From RGIG8785 sp045655245 (lineage in GTDB: Bacteria; Bacillota; Clostridia; RGIG8785), in the NCBI GenBank assembly GCA_045655245.1, contig JAZOOX010000033.1, forward strand, positions 1 to 48,095: a stretch of DNA of 48,095 nucleotides, in the 5' to 3' direction. The notes beneath the pieces were generated by a model. It saw only the letters and a list, made by a program, of their open reading frames with translations, was not told the origin of the DNA and did not search any database. A program made the position numbers and the translations under genes. Of the stretch, positions 29,179 to 37,818 are shown in pieces; position 1 is the first letter of the stretch, and each line of letters starts with the position of its first letter.

Positions 29179-31305
29179 TTATTCGTTGTCAGAAACGGGA
29201 AGGCCGTAAAACGCCAAAACAGGCAGATGATTTTCAAAATCCACCGTAGCAAACCAATGACAGTTCTTTTCATAGGCGTGGTGGACGAAGGCGTTTTTCC
29301 CCACAGGCGCGTCAAACCCCAGTTCGATCACGTTCTTTTCGGGGACCGAAACGCTGGCGGGAGTGTGGAAGCCTGCTTCGTCTTCTAATACAAAGGGCGT
29401 ATCGTACATCGGCGCGCCCATGGTATAAAGGGTCCCGTATACATGGTCAAAGCGGAGTCGGATATGGGTATCGTCTTTGCGGACGGCATCAATAACCGAC
29501 GGTGCAGTGGCGAAGTATTGGGGTTTTTGATAGACCGATTCCAATGCCTGATAGGCCATCCGCTCGCCCAAACGGACGGCAGAGGGGGCATCGATGTGGC
29601 AGGGGTCGGACAGGGTGGCGTCGTAGATGGGGGAGATGTAGACGTTGGGAATATCCCGTGCGACGGTGCGCTGTGCTTCACGGATACGGCCCCAGGCACG
29701 GTGGGCATCCACCTTCCATTCCCCGCCGAAGCTGGCGATCTGCGCCGTTAAGAAGGGCAGATCGGGCTGGTTGAAGTCCTTTCGCCAGGTGGCAATGAAA
29801 TCAGCAAAGCGTTGGGCGTAGGTTGCCGTCCACTCTTCCTTTTCCGCATCGGTGCAGCCCTGGTACCAGAGTACGCCCTTGACACGGGTAGAGCCGTGGA
29901 TTTCCTTCATAATATACATCATATTGATGTACAGGTTTCCGTTTTCGGCAGGGTTCCATTCAAAGAGTCCCGCTCCCCCCCGTGCGGTGGAGATGAGTCC
30001 GATGGGATAGCCCAGTTCCCGCTTTAAGATCTTGGCAAAGCGGAGCCAGGGGGAATACCCGTTGATGCCGTCACGGTTGTCCCTGTGCATGGTATCGGTA
30101 TCGTCGTGGATGGGATGACTTGCCAAATCCCAGTTTCCGTTATGCTTTAACAGACCGATGCCCAGTTCGGGGGCATCCTCGATATAATCCCGTCCGTAGC
30201 CTGCGGAGTTGCTTTGTCCTGCAATGATAAACAGGTCGCCGACACCGATGTGATGGATGAAATTCCCCTGCATACACGAGGGGCCAAAGTTGTTGTCGGG
30301 GTGTCCTACCGCCGTTTCGATGCGGTAGAGTCCGCCCACGGGGATACGGGCGTCTACCGTCCATAACAGACCGTTCATTTCGGCTTGGGTCCAGTGGACG
30401 ATGGGGACACCGGTTGCTTCGTTGACCAGCCGCCAGCAGACCACACGGCCGTCACCGTTAAACTCGGCACCCACGTCAAAGTGTCCCGACATATGTAAGG
30501 GGGCAAATCCGTCCTCGTCCTGCTGAAGGATCTGCCAGTCGGAAGGGCCTTCGTCGATGAAAGCGCCCCGCTCGTCCCACATCAAAAAGCGGACGACAGG
30601 CATGGGGTCTTCCAGACTGTGGGGATGGTGGCCGCATTCGGGTTTTAAGTAAAGCTGGATGGGACCGCCTTCTAACAGATACTCGGCATAGAGTTTGCGA
30701 CCGTTTTCGCGGTAGGGGACCAGGGTATCCGCTTCCCCTGCGACCAATACGATGGGGATACGGTGTTCCAGTAAAATGTCGATTTTGTCCAAAGGGTTGT
30801 CGCGGAAGGTGGCGCGGTCGGCTTCGGTGATACCGTAGACCTGCTTGCACGCTTCCCATTCTTCGGGACTGCCCGTGCCTTCGCCCATTCCTGCAGGCCA
30901 GCTGAAGATGTCCAAAACAGGTGCATCCAGGTAGATTTTATCCACCTTTTCGGGGTGGGCGGCGGCATAGTTCACCGCATAAAGCCCCCCGCGGGAGAAG
31001 CCGAAGAGCATGGTATAGGGCGGCAGATTGAACTGTTCTTCCAATAAGCATTGGAAGCGGTACATGAGTTCCACTGCTTCGGGGGACCCGTACATATCGC
31101 TGATCTTTAAATGGACCAGATGGTACCCGCGGCGAAGCATCATCACGTCTACCTGGTCAAAAGCGCCCATGTACTCGGTCCGCCAGATGTACTGGTTGGC
31201 CCAGGTGGGGGTTTCGGGGTAGATGATGGTGGCGGCGTGTCCTTCAAAATCAAAGGTGTGACCGCGGTAGCCCTGGTAAGTGGTTTCGGTTAACTGCAAC
31301 TTCAT
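29179..31305 (-). CDS. Two-headed esterase: alpha/beta hydrolase + SGNH sialate-O-acetylesterase
   Basis: 708 aa from ATG 31305 (GAGGT upstream; an upstream start at 31359 falls in the promoter). Residues 1-250 form an alpha/beta hydrolase with nucleophile elbow GFSRGG (S104), an acid in VAGEADTLVPY (D193) and histidines in ECGHHPHS. Residues ~355-640 form a sialate-O-acetylesterase (DUF303/SGNH) domain with GQSNSAGYG (S365), LISTARGGAGLFEW, GVLWYQGCTDAE and the catalytic DPCHID. A ~60-residue strand-rich linker and a C-terminal beta domain complete it. No signal peptide, so it should act in the cytoplasm on imported, acylated sugars. Divergent from a mutarotase-like gene. The exact ester is unknown. 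Confidence 0.82.
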   Translation of the reverse strand: MKLQLTETTYQGYRGHTFDFEGHAATIIYPETPTWANQYIWRTEYMGAFDQVDVMMLRRGYHLVHLKISDMYGSPEAVELMYRFQCLLEEQFNLPPYTMLFGFSRGGLYAVNYAAAHPEKVDKIYLDAPVLDIFSWPAGMGEGTGSPEEWEACKQVYGITEADRATFRDNPLDKIDILLEHRIPIVLVAGEADTLVPYRENGRKLYAEYLLEGGPIQLYLKPECGHHPHSLEDPMPVVRFLMWDERGAFIDEGPSDWQILQQDEDGFAPLHMSGHFDVGAEFNGDGRVVCWRLVNEATGVPIVHWTQAEMNGLLWTVDARIPVGGLYRIETAVGHPDNNFGPSCMQGNFIHHIGVGDLFIIAGQSNSAGYGRDYIEDAPELGIGLLKHNGNWDLASHPIHDDTDTMHRDNRDGINGYSPWLRFAKILKRELGYPIGLISTARGGAGLFEWNPAENGNLYINMMYIMKEIHGSTRVKGVLWYQGCTDAEKEEWTATYAQRFADFIATWRKDFNQPDLPFLTAQIASFGGEWKVDAHRAWGRIREAQRTVARDIPNVYISPIYDATLSDPCHIDAPSAVRLGERMAYQALESVYQKPQYFATAPSVIDAVRKDDTHIRLRFDHVYGTLYTMGAPMYDTPFVLEDEAGFHTPASVSVPEKNVIELGFDAPVGKNAFVHHAYEKNCHWFATVDFENHLPVLAFYGLPVSDNE

Positions 31306-31330
31306 AATCGGCACCTCATTTCTTAAATCT

Positions 31331-31397
31331 ATCCTATCACACCCCCGCAAAAAGGTCAATGATTTTATTTGACAACAGTTGGATTTTGAGCTAAAAT
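31331..31397. promoter_or_regulatory. Divergent promoters of the esterase and DUF4432 genes
   Basis: Minus strand: TTGACC (31359-31354) and TAGGAT (31336-31331), spacer 17. Plus strand: TTGACA 31369-31374 and TAAAAT 31392-31397, spacer 17. The -35 boxes are 9 bp apart, so shared control is likely. Confidence 0.75.
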
Positions 31398-31433
31398 AAT
31401 AAGAAAGGAATTTGAGAACAGGGAGAATTTAAA

Positions 31434-32429
31434 ATGAACGGGTATATCGGACATCCGTCGCAGGTCTGCGGCGTAGAAGAAGTACAACTGGTACGGGGCA
31501 AAGGCAAGGGGATGACCCTGCTGGAGGTCCGCAACGGCAAAGGGTTACACCTGACGTTGTCCGCCGATCGTGCCATGGACCCGTCAAGGGTCAGTTTCCG
31601 CGGGTATAATATGGGCTGGTTTTCCCCTGCGGGGTATGTTGCCCCTGCCTACTATGATGACCGCGGCGCAGGGTTTTTAAAGTCCTTTACGGGCGGGTTT
31701 TTAACCACCTGCGGTCTGACCGCCGTGGGCTCTCCCTGCACCGATGAAGGGGAGGAGCTGCCCCTCCACGGACGGATCTCCAATACCCCTTGCGAGCAGT
31801 ATGCATACGAAGAAACCGAAGAGGCACTGGTGATCAACGCCATCGTCCGCGAGGCATCGGCTTTTGGTCGAAAACTTTTGCTCCGCCGCACCATAACCGT
31901 CTCGAAGACCGAGAACAAGGTTACGCTCCTTGACTGCGTGGTAAACGAAGGCGCCAAGCCTGCGCCTTGTATGATTTTGTATCATTATAATATGGGTTAC
32001 CCCCTTTTGTCCGAGTCGGCAAAACTCTCTATCCCCAACAACGGGGTGGTAGGCCGTACACCCGAGGCTCAGGCAGACATTGCCCGTGCGCTGACCGTTG
32101 AAGAACCCCAGGCGGATTATGCGGAACAGTGCTTTTATTACGACGTCAAAGAAAAGGACGGAATGGGGGTTTGCGGCATCTATAACCCTGACATCGGAGC
32201 GGGTCTGGTGATGGCGTTCGACAAATCCAGCCTGGGCGAATTTACCCAATGGAAGCAGATGGGCGAGCATGAATACGTTATGGGTTTGGAGCCGGGTAAC
32301 GTCCGTCCCGATGGCCGTGACGTAGTGCGTCAGCAGGGGAAGCTGAAACTTCTTGCGCCCCAAGAAAAAGCTTTCTTTACCACCGTTTTGACCTTTACCG
32401 AGAACGAAGCGGACATTACTTCGTTATAA
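31434..32429 (+). CDS. DUF4432 / aldose 1-epimerase-like protein
   Basis: 331 aa. Beta-sandwich of the galactose-mutarotase superfamily, DUF4432 branch: VRNGKGLHLTLSADRAMD, WFSPAGYVAPAYYDD, SFTGGFLTTCGLTAVGSP, LPLHGRISNTPCEQY, ILYHYNMGYPLLSESA and the C-terminal LEPGNVRPDGRD. Residues expected to bind sugar (His in LPLHGR and YHYNMGYP) are present. Such proteins act on sugars or sugar acids in the cytoplasm; the exact substrate is unknown. It faces the two-headed esterase across a shared promoter region, so together they may handle the uptake products of an acylated carbohydrate. Confidence 0.85.
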   Translation: MNGYIGHPSQVCGVEEVQLVRGKGKGMTLLEVRNGKGLHLTLSADRAMDPSRVSFRGYNMGWFSPAGYVAPAYYDDRGAGFLKSFTGGFLTTCGLTAVGSPCTDEGEELPLHGRISNTPCEQYAYEETEEALVINAIVREASAFGRKLLLRRTITVSKTENKVTLLDCVVNEGAKPAPCMILYHYNMGYPLLSESAKLSIPNNGVVGRTPEAQADIARALTVEEPQADYAEQCFYYDVKEKDGMGVCGIYNPDIGAGLVMAFDKSSLGEFTQWKQMGEHEYVMGLEPGNVRPDGRDVVRQQGKLKLLAPQEKAFFTTVLTFTENEADITSL

Positions 32430-32441
32430 GGTTGATCAACG

Positions 32442-32476
32442 AAAGCCCTCTCAATCAGAACATTGAGGGGGCTTTT
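32442..32476 (+). terminator. Terminator after the DUF4432 gene
   Basis: AAAGCCCTCTCAAT 32442-32455 pairs with ATTGAGGGGGCTTT 32462-32475 (one wobble), 6-nt loop; the T run is short. Confidence 0.72.
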
Positions 32477-32563
32477 ATGCGCTACCGAAAAGAGCGGGGG
32501 TCAACGGACCGTGGATTGCAGGATGAAGTGCAGAGCGGTAGACTGGGGTTGGAGGTGTTTCCG

Positions 32564-33148
32564 ATGGATTTAATAAAAACGGGTGGGCTGATTGCGTTTT
32601 TACGGCGTGAACAGGGGTTGACCCAGAAGCAAGTGGCAGAGCGCCTGGGCGTTTGTGCCAAGACCGTTTCCAAGTGGGAGACGGGGCGGGGGTTCCCCGA
32701 CGTGGGGTTGCTTTGCGAACTGTCGCGGATCTTCCGTGTCGATCTTGCCAAACTGATTTCGGGGGAACTGCCTCCTACCAAAAAGGAGGCGGGAAACGTG
32801 AAGAAAACCAAATTCTATGTATGCGAAAAGTGCGGGAATCTGCTGACCGATTTAGGTGCGGCGGAGATTGTCTGTTGCGGGAGAAGTCTTTCTCCGATAC
32901 AGCCCCGGGAGGCGGATGGGGCGCATCAATTACGGATAGAGGGAATCGAGGAGGATTTTTATATCACCTTCGAACATCCTATGACGAAAGACCACTACAT
33001 TGCCTTTTTCGCCTTTGTGCGGTTTGACCGTGTGCTGACCCTGCGGCTTTATCCCGAGCAGGGGAGCGAGGTGCGGTTCCCCCGTATGCGGGGCGGAAGG
33101 CTGTACTGGTACTGCAACAACCACGGGTTGTTTGAACTGAGGATTTAA
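32564..33148 (+). CDS. XRE regulator fused to a desulfoferrodoxin/neelaredoxin domain
   Basis: 194 aa from ATG 32564, 8 nt after GGAGG; the frame is open from 32432 but that stretch overlaps the terminator. Residues ~5-65 are an XRE helix-turn-helix (LRREQGLTQKQVAERLGV, TVSKWETGRGFPDV). After a linker come CEKCGN and VCCGR, the four-Cys iron site of desulfoferrodoxin, and then a superoxide-reductase-like centre: a His in GAHQLRI, EHPMTKDHYIAFF with two His, and WYCNNHGLFEL with Cys and His. This matches the usual four-His/one-Cys ligand set. A sensor that reads superoxide or iron state through the metal centre and controls genes through the helix-turn-helix is the natural inference. The rhodanese gene follows after 1 nt. 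Confidence 0.85.
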   Translation: MDLIKTGGLIAFLRREQGLTQKQVAERLGVCAKTVSKWETGRGFPDVGLLCELSRIFRVDLAKLISGELPPTKKEAGNVKKTKFYVCEKCGNLLTDLGAAEIVCCGRSLSPIQPREADGAHQLRIEGIEEDFYITFEHPMTKDHYIAFFAFVRFDRVLTLRLYPEQGSEVRFPRMRGGRLYWYCNNHGLFELRI

Positions 33149-33149
33149 G

Positions 33150-33539
33150 ATGAAGAACGTACTCTGTATTCTTTTTTGTATACTATTGGCAGGTTGCGGA
33201 CAAACTCCTGCCGAAAGGACGGGAACCGAAATGTACCGACAAATCACGGCAGAAGATGCCAAAAAAATCATGGACAGCGGGGCTGATATTGTCATCCTCG
33301 ACGTGCGGGAGCAGGAGGAGTTTGACGCGGGGCATATCCCTAACGCGGTACTGCTTCCTTATACCCAAATCAACGAGCGGGCAGGGGAGGTACTCCCCAA
33401 TCAAGAGGCACTGATTCTGGTCTATTGCCGTTCGGGACGTCGCAGCAAAATCGCCGCCGAGGCGTTGGTAACGCTGGGGTATACCGATGTCAGGGAATTT
33501 GGCGGGATTCTGGACTGGCCTTACGAGACAACACGGTAA
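33150..33539 (+). CDS. Rhodanese-domain lipoprotein
   Basis: 129 aa. Short lipoprotein signal (VLCILFCILLAGC) with Cys as the lipidated residue, then a single rhodanese domain: ITAEDAKKIMDSGADIVILD, VREQEEFDAGHIPNAVLLPY and the active-site loop YCRSGRRS with its persulfide cysteine, closing with FGGILDWPYE. It would sit on the outer face of the membrane and handle sulfane sulfur or redox chemistry. It follows the XRE-desulfoferrodoxin gene by one base, so the two probably share an oxidative or sulfur-stress role. Confidence 0.9.
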   Translation: MKNVLCILFCILLAGCGQTPAERTGTEMYRQITAEDAKKIMDSGADIVILDVREQEEFDAGHIPNAVLLPYTQINERAGEVLPNQEALILVYCRSGRRSKIAAEALVTLGYTDVREFGGILDWPYETTR

Positions 33540-33546
33540 ATTCGTT

Positions 33547-33600
33547 GTCATTATCCCTTCCGAACATTCATATAATCAATCAGGAAATTGAATGTTCGGA
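33547..33600 (+). promoter_or_regulatory. Sigma-E-like promoter and 12-bp palindrome before spoIIID
   Basis: GTCATTAT 33547-33554 and CATATAAT 33569-33576 with a 14-bp spacer resemble a mother-cell sigma-E promoter, which is what spoIIID uses in Bacillus. TCCGAACATTCA 33559-33570 and TGAATGTTCGGA 33589-33600 are perfect inverted repeats 18 bp apart: one arm overlaps the -10, the other overlaps the first bases of the GGAGG ribosome site. Confidence 0.6.
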
Positions 33601-33609
33601 GGCGGTTGG

Positions 33610-33861
33610 ATGCACACGGATATCGAAGAGAGAACCATCGAAATTGCCAACTATATCGTCGAGCACCGTGCCACGGTGCGGTCGGCGGCAAAGTTCTTTG
33701 GCGTCTCGAAATCCACCGTACATAAGGACGTGGCGGAGCGGTTGTTGAAAATTCAGCCGTCTCTTGCGCAGGATGTGCGGTCGGTATTGGATGTCAACAA
33801 AGCGGAACGGCATCTGCGAGGCGGCGAAGCCACGCGGAAGAAATATGAAGAACGAAGTTAA
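33610..33861 (+). CDS. spoIIID: SpoIIID, mother-cell transcription regulator
   Basis: 83 aa from ATG 33610 (GGAGG 7 nt before it); a frame start at 33592 is upstream of the ribosome site. Nearly identical in layout to SpoIIID of spore formers: the helix-turn-helix VRSAAKFFGVSKSTVHKDVA, then ERLLKIQPSLAQDVRSVLDV and the basic tail HLRGGEATRKKYEE. It tunes sigma-E and sigma-K genes in the mother cell during sporulation. Monocistronic, ended by a terminator, and just upstream of rpoB. Confidence 0.96.
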   Translation: MHTDIEERTIEIANYIVEHRATVRSAAKFFGVSKSTVHKDVAERLLKIQPSLAQDVRSVLDVNKAERHLRGGEATRKKYEERS

Positions 33862-33888
33862 AAAGACGGCTTTCCCCGTCTTTTTTAT
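33861..33888 (+). terminator. Terminator of spoIIID
   Basis: AAAAGACGG 33861-33869 pairs with CCGTCTTTT 33876-33884, then a T run. Confidence 0.88.
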
Positions 33889-33916
33889 TTTTTTGCAAAA
33901 ATTGGGAAAATAAGTA

Positions 33917-33993
33917 TTGACAACTAAAAAAGGCTTTGGTATAATGTTAAAATCACACAATGGGTCTGTTTGCGCAAAAAGCCGTTCAAACAG
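33917..33993 (+). promoter_or_regulatory. rpoB promoter and leader hairpin
   Basis: TTGACA 33917-33922 and TATAAT 33940-33945, both perfect, spacer 17. The leader of ~130 nt contains CTGTTTG 33966-33972 pairing with CAAACAG 33987-33993. rplJ-rplL, which usually precede rpoB, are not upstream here, so rpoBC has its own promoter and leader. Confidence 0.8.
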
Positions 33994-34085
33994 AGAAAAG
34001 TTGCCCCTTTTTTCTATATGAATTTAAACAGGCCTAATCCTTCGGGATGTGTGCAGGGACAATAACTAAGATGAGGTGGTTAATA

Positions 34086-37000
34086 ATGGTGCATCCGGTA
34101 CAACTGGGCAGAAATCAGCGGATGAGTTACTCCCAAATCGATGAAGTTTTGGAGATGCCAAACTTAATCGAGGTGCAGAAGAATTCATACAACTGGTTTT
34201 TGGAAGAAGGACTGCGAGAAGTATTTCGTGATATTTCCCCCATCAGCGACTATACCGGCAACTTAATCCTTGAATTCATCGACTACGCTTTGGACGAAAA
34301 GCCGAAGTATTCGGTGGAGGAGTGTAAGGAACGCGATGCGACCTACTCCAAGGCACTCAAGGTCAAAGTTCGCCTGATTAACAAAGAAACCGGCGAGATT
34401 AAAGAACAGGAAATCTTTATGGGCGATTTCCCGATTATGACCGAACAGGGCACCTTTATCATCAATGGTGCAGAGCGTGTAATCGTCAGCCAGTTGGTGC
34501 GTTCGCCCGGGATCTATTTTGACTGGACTTTCGACAAGTCGGGTAAAAAGCTCTTTACGGCGCAGATGATTCCTAATCGCGGCGCTTGGCTGGAGTTTGA
34601 AACCGACTCCAACGACGTGTTCTCCATCCGTGTAGACAGAACCAGAAAATTGCCTGTTACGACCTTTATCCGCGCAATGGGTCTTGGCAGTGACGCCGAG
34701 ATTTTGGACCTGTTCGGCGAGGACGAGCGCATGATGATGACCTTGGAAAAGGACAACGCTCATGACGTAAAAGAAGGTCTGCTGGAAGTCTACCGCCGTT
34801 TGCGCCCCGGTGAACCCGCGGCAGAAGAAAGTGCACAGAGTTTGTTGCACAACCTCTTCTTTGACCCCAAACGCTATGACCTTGCCAAGGTCGGCCGTTA
34901 TAAATTCAATAAAAAGCTTTCGCTGGATACCCGTCTGACCGGCCAGGTTGCCGCCGACATGGTGATTCATCCCGAAACCGGCGAAGTGCTCTGCCCCGCA
35001 GGTGAGGTAATCACCCGCGACGTCGCCGCAGTCATCAAGAACAGCGGCATCAACACCGTATGGGTTGACGTTATGGGCAAACGGGTTAAGATTTTCTCTA
35101 ATAATATGGTGAATCCCTCTGCCGTTTTAGGCTTTGACGTTTCGGATATCGTCAAGGAGGACGTTCACTATCCCGTACTGAAAGAGATTATGGACACCCA
35201 TAAGACCGAAGCCGACATCCGCGAAGCCCTGGAAGCACAGAAGGATGTATTGGTACCCAAGCACATCATCGTTGACGATATGCTGGCTGCCATGAACTAC
35301 TGCAACCACCTGGCTTCTTCCATCGGCGACAAGGACGACATCGACCATCTGGGCAACCGCCGTCTGCGCTGCGTAGGCGAACTGTTACAGAACCAGTTCC
35401 GCATCGGTCTGGCACGGATGGAACGTGTGGTCCGTGAGCGTATGACCGTTCAGGATCTGGACATCGTTACACCCCAGGCGCTGATTAATATCCGTCCTGT
35501 TGTTTCTTCCATTAAGGAATTCTTCGGTTCCTCTCAGCTGTCCCAGTTTATGGACCAGACCAACCCTCTGGCTGAGCTGACCCATAAGCGCAGACTGAGT
35601 GCACTGGGTCCCGGCGGTTTGAGCCGTGACCGTGCAGGTTTCGAAGTCCGTGACGTACACCATTCCCACTACGGCAGAATGTGCCCGATCGAGACTCCTG
35701 AAGGCCCCAACATCGGTCTGATCAGCTCGCTGTCCACTTTTGCCCGTATCAACGAGTACGGATTTATCGAAGCACCCTACCGCCGTGTAGACCGCGAAAC
35801 GGGTGTGGTAACCAACGAAATCGAATATATGACCGCTGATGTAGAGGATAACTACATCGTTGCTCAGGCAAACGAACCCTTGACCAAGGACAGCAAGTTT
35901 GCCAACAAACGTGTCAAGGCAAGATTCCGTGACGAGTTCCTGGAAATCGAGCCTGCCAAGATCGACTATATGGACGTTTCGCCGAAACAGGTCGTTTCGG
36001 TTGCAACCGCCATGATCCCCTTCCTGGAAAACGACGACGCAAACCGTGCTCTGATGGGTTCGAACATGCAGCGTCAGGCCGTTCCGCTGTTGGTACCCGA
36101 ATCTCCTATCGTCGGTACCGGTATGGAATACAAAGCCGCACGCGACTCGGGCGTTGTGGTCCTGTCCAAGGAAGACGGTGTGGTCAAGAAAGTTTCCGCT
36201 GACGAAATCGTGATCGAGTACGACAGCGGCACCATCGACCGCATCAAACTGTTGAAATTCCTGCGTTCCAACCAGGGCTCCTGCATCAACCAGCGTCCCA
36301 TCGTAGAAGCAGGGGAGCGGGTCAAGAAGGGTGACGTCGTTGCCGACGGTCCTTCCACCGATAAAGGTGAGATCGCTCTGGGCCGCAACGTTTTGATCGG
36401 CTTTATGACCTGGGAAGGTTACAACTACGAGGATGCTGTCCTGATCAACGAGAAGTTGGTCCGCGAGGACATGTACACCTCCATTCATATTGAAGAATAC
36501 GAAATCGAGTGCCGTGACACCAAGTTAGGACCCGAAGAAATCACCCGTGACATCCCCAATGTAGGTGAAGAGGCCGTAAAGGACCTGAACGAATTGGGTA
36601 TCATCCGCATCGGTGCGGAAGTTCACGCAGGGGATATTCTGGTCGGTAAGGTTACCCCCAAGGGTGAAACCGAACTGACTGCGGAAGAACGGTTGCTCCG
36701 TGCCATCTTCGGTGAAAAAGCTCGCGAAGTCCGTGACACCTCTTTGCGTGTTCCCCACGGTGAAGCAGGTATCATCGTTGATGTAAAGATTTTCACCCGT
36801 GAAAACGGCGACGAACTGGCACCCGGTGTCAATCAGATGGTTCGCTGCTACATCGCTCAGAAGCGTAAGATTTCTGTCGGTGACAAGATGGCAGGTCGTC
36901 ACGGTAACAAGGGTGTTATCTCCCGTATTCTGCCTGAAGAGGATATGCCTTTCCTGCCCGACGGTACTCCCTTGGAAATCGTACTGAACCCCCTGGGCGT

Positions 37001-37802
37001 TCCTTCCCGTATGAACATCGGACAGGTATTGGAAGTCCACTTGGGCTATGCCGCAAAGGCGCTGGGTTGGAAGATTGCTACCCCCGTTTTTGACGGCGCA
37101 GTCGAAGAAGATATTATGGAAGCCTTGGAAAAGGCCGGCTACAATGCAGACGGTAAGACCGTTCTGTACGACGGTCGTACCGGTGAGCCTTTTGACAACC
37201 GTGTTACCGTCGGTTATATGTATTACCTGAAACTGGCGCACTTGGTTGACGACAAGATTCACGCCCGTTCTACCGGTCCTTACTCGCTGGTTACCCAGCA
37301 GCCTTTGGGCGGTAAGGCACAGTTCGGCGGCCAGCGTTTTGGTGAGATGGAAGTTTGGGCGCTGGAAGCCTACGGCGCAGCTTACACCTTGCAGGAAATC
37401 CTGACCGTTAAGTCGGACGACGTGGTTGGTCGTGTCAAGACCTACGAAGCCATTGTTAAGGGTGAAAACGTACCCCGCGCGGGTCTGCCCGAGTCCTTTA
37501 AGGTATTGATTAAGGAATTGCAGAGCCTGCTGTTGGATATCAAAGTTCTGGACGACGAGGATAACGAAATCCCGATTCGTGAGAGTCAGGACGACGATTA
37601 CGATGAAGAGACCGTCCGCTTGATCGGCGATGTTCAGCCCCCCGTGGTAGAACCCGAAGAAGCGATGGACGAGTCGGAACTGCTTTTTGCAGAACTCGGT
37701 CTGAACGATGATGACGAAGAAGAGGACGATGACGATGACTTCGGTACGCCTGTTATGAGCGACGAAGACTTCGACACGGACGAAGAAGACGAAGAAGAAT
37801 AA
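34086..37802 (+). CDS. rpoB: RNA polymerase beta subunit
   Basis: 1238 aa from ATG 34086 (AGGTGG upstream); a frame start at 34047 is without a ribosome site. Normal landmarks: NLIEVQKNSYNWFLEEGLRE, GAERVIVSQLVRSPG, the rifampicin pocket SQLSQFMDQTNPLAELTHKR followed by RLSALGPGG (sensitive-type residues), GRMCPIETPEGPNIGLI, GYNYEDAVLINE, GDKMAGRHGNKGV and GEMEVWALEAYGAAYTLQE. It is the catalytic beta subunit, forming the active site with RpoC. The C-terminus carries an unusual ~35-residue tail that is almost entirely Asp/Glu after AELGLN. 16 nt before rpoC. Confidence 0.98.
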   Translation: MVHPVQLGRNQRMSYSQIDEVLEMPNLIEVQKNSYNWFLEEGLREVFRDISPISDYTGNLILEFIDYALDEKPKYSVEECKERDATYSKALKVKVRLINKETGEIKEQEIFMGDFPIMTEQGTFIINGAERVIVSQLVRSPGIYFDWTFDKSGKKLFTAQMIPNRGAWLEFETDSNDVFSIRVDRTRKLPVTTFIRAMGLGSDAEILDLFGEDERMMMTLEKDNAHDVKEGLLEVYRRLRPGEPAAEESAQSLLHNLFFDPKRYDLAKVGRYKFNKKLSLDTRLTGQVAADMVIHPETGEVLCPAGEVITRDVAAVIKNSGINTVWVDVMGKRVKIFSNNMVNPSAVLGFDVSDIVKEDVHYPVLKEIMDTHKTEADIREALEAQKDVLVPKHIIVDDMLAAMNYCNHLASSIGDKDDIDHLGNRRLRCVGELLQNQFRIGLARMERVVRERMTVQDLDIVTPQALINIRPVVSSIKEFFGSSQLSQFMDQTNPLAELTHKRRLSALGPGGLSRDRAGFEVRDVHHSHYGRMCPIETPEGPNIGLISSLSTFARINEYGFIEAPYRRVDRETGVVTNEIEYMTADVEDNYIVAQANEPLTKDSKFANKRVKARFRDEFLEIEPAKIDYMDVSPKQVVSVATAMIPFLENDDANRALMGSNMQRQAVPLLVPESPIVGTGMEYKAARDSGVVVLSKEDGVVKKVSADEIVIEYDSGTIDRIKLLKFLRSNQGSCINQRPIVEAGERVKKGDVVADGPSTDKGEIALGRNVLIGFMTWEGYNYEDAVLINEKLVREDMYTSIHIEEYEIECRDTKLGPEEITRDIPNVGEEAVKDLNELGIIRIGAEVHAGDILVGKVTPKGETELTAEERLLRAIFGEKAREVRDTSLRVPHGEAGIIVDVKIFTRENGDELAPGVNQMVRCYIAQKRKISVGDKMAGRHGNKGVISRILPEEDMPFLPDGTPLEIVLNPLGVPSRMNIGQVLEVHLGYAAKALGWKIATPVFDGAVEEDIMEALEKAGYNADGKTVLYDGRTGEPFDNRVTVGYMYYLKLAHLVDDKIHARSTGPYSLVTQQPLGGKAQFGGQRFGEMEVWALEAYGAAYTLQEILTVKSDDVVGRVKTYEAIVKGENVPRAGLPESFKVLIKELQSLLLDIKVLDDEDNEIPIRESQDDDYDEETVRLIGDVQPPVVEPEEAMDESELLFAELGLNDDDEEEDDDDDFGTPVMSDEDFDTDEEDEEE

Positions 37803-37818
37803 GAAAGGAGAGTCTACT

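Noticed and set aside
33559..33600. LexA box at the spoIIID palindrome
   Set aside because: CGAAC and GTTCG are present but about 28 bp apart rather than 4, so it is not a LexA site.
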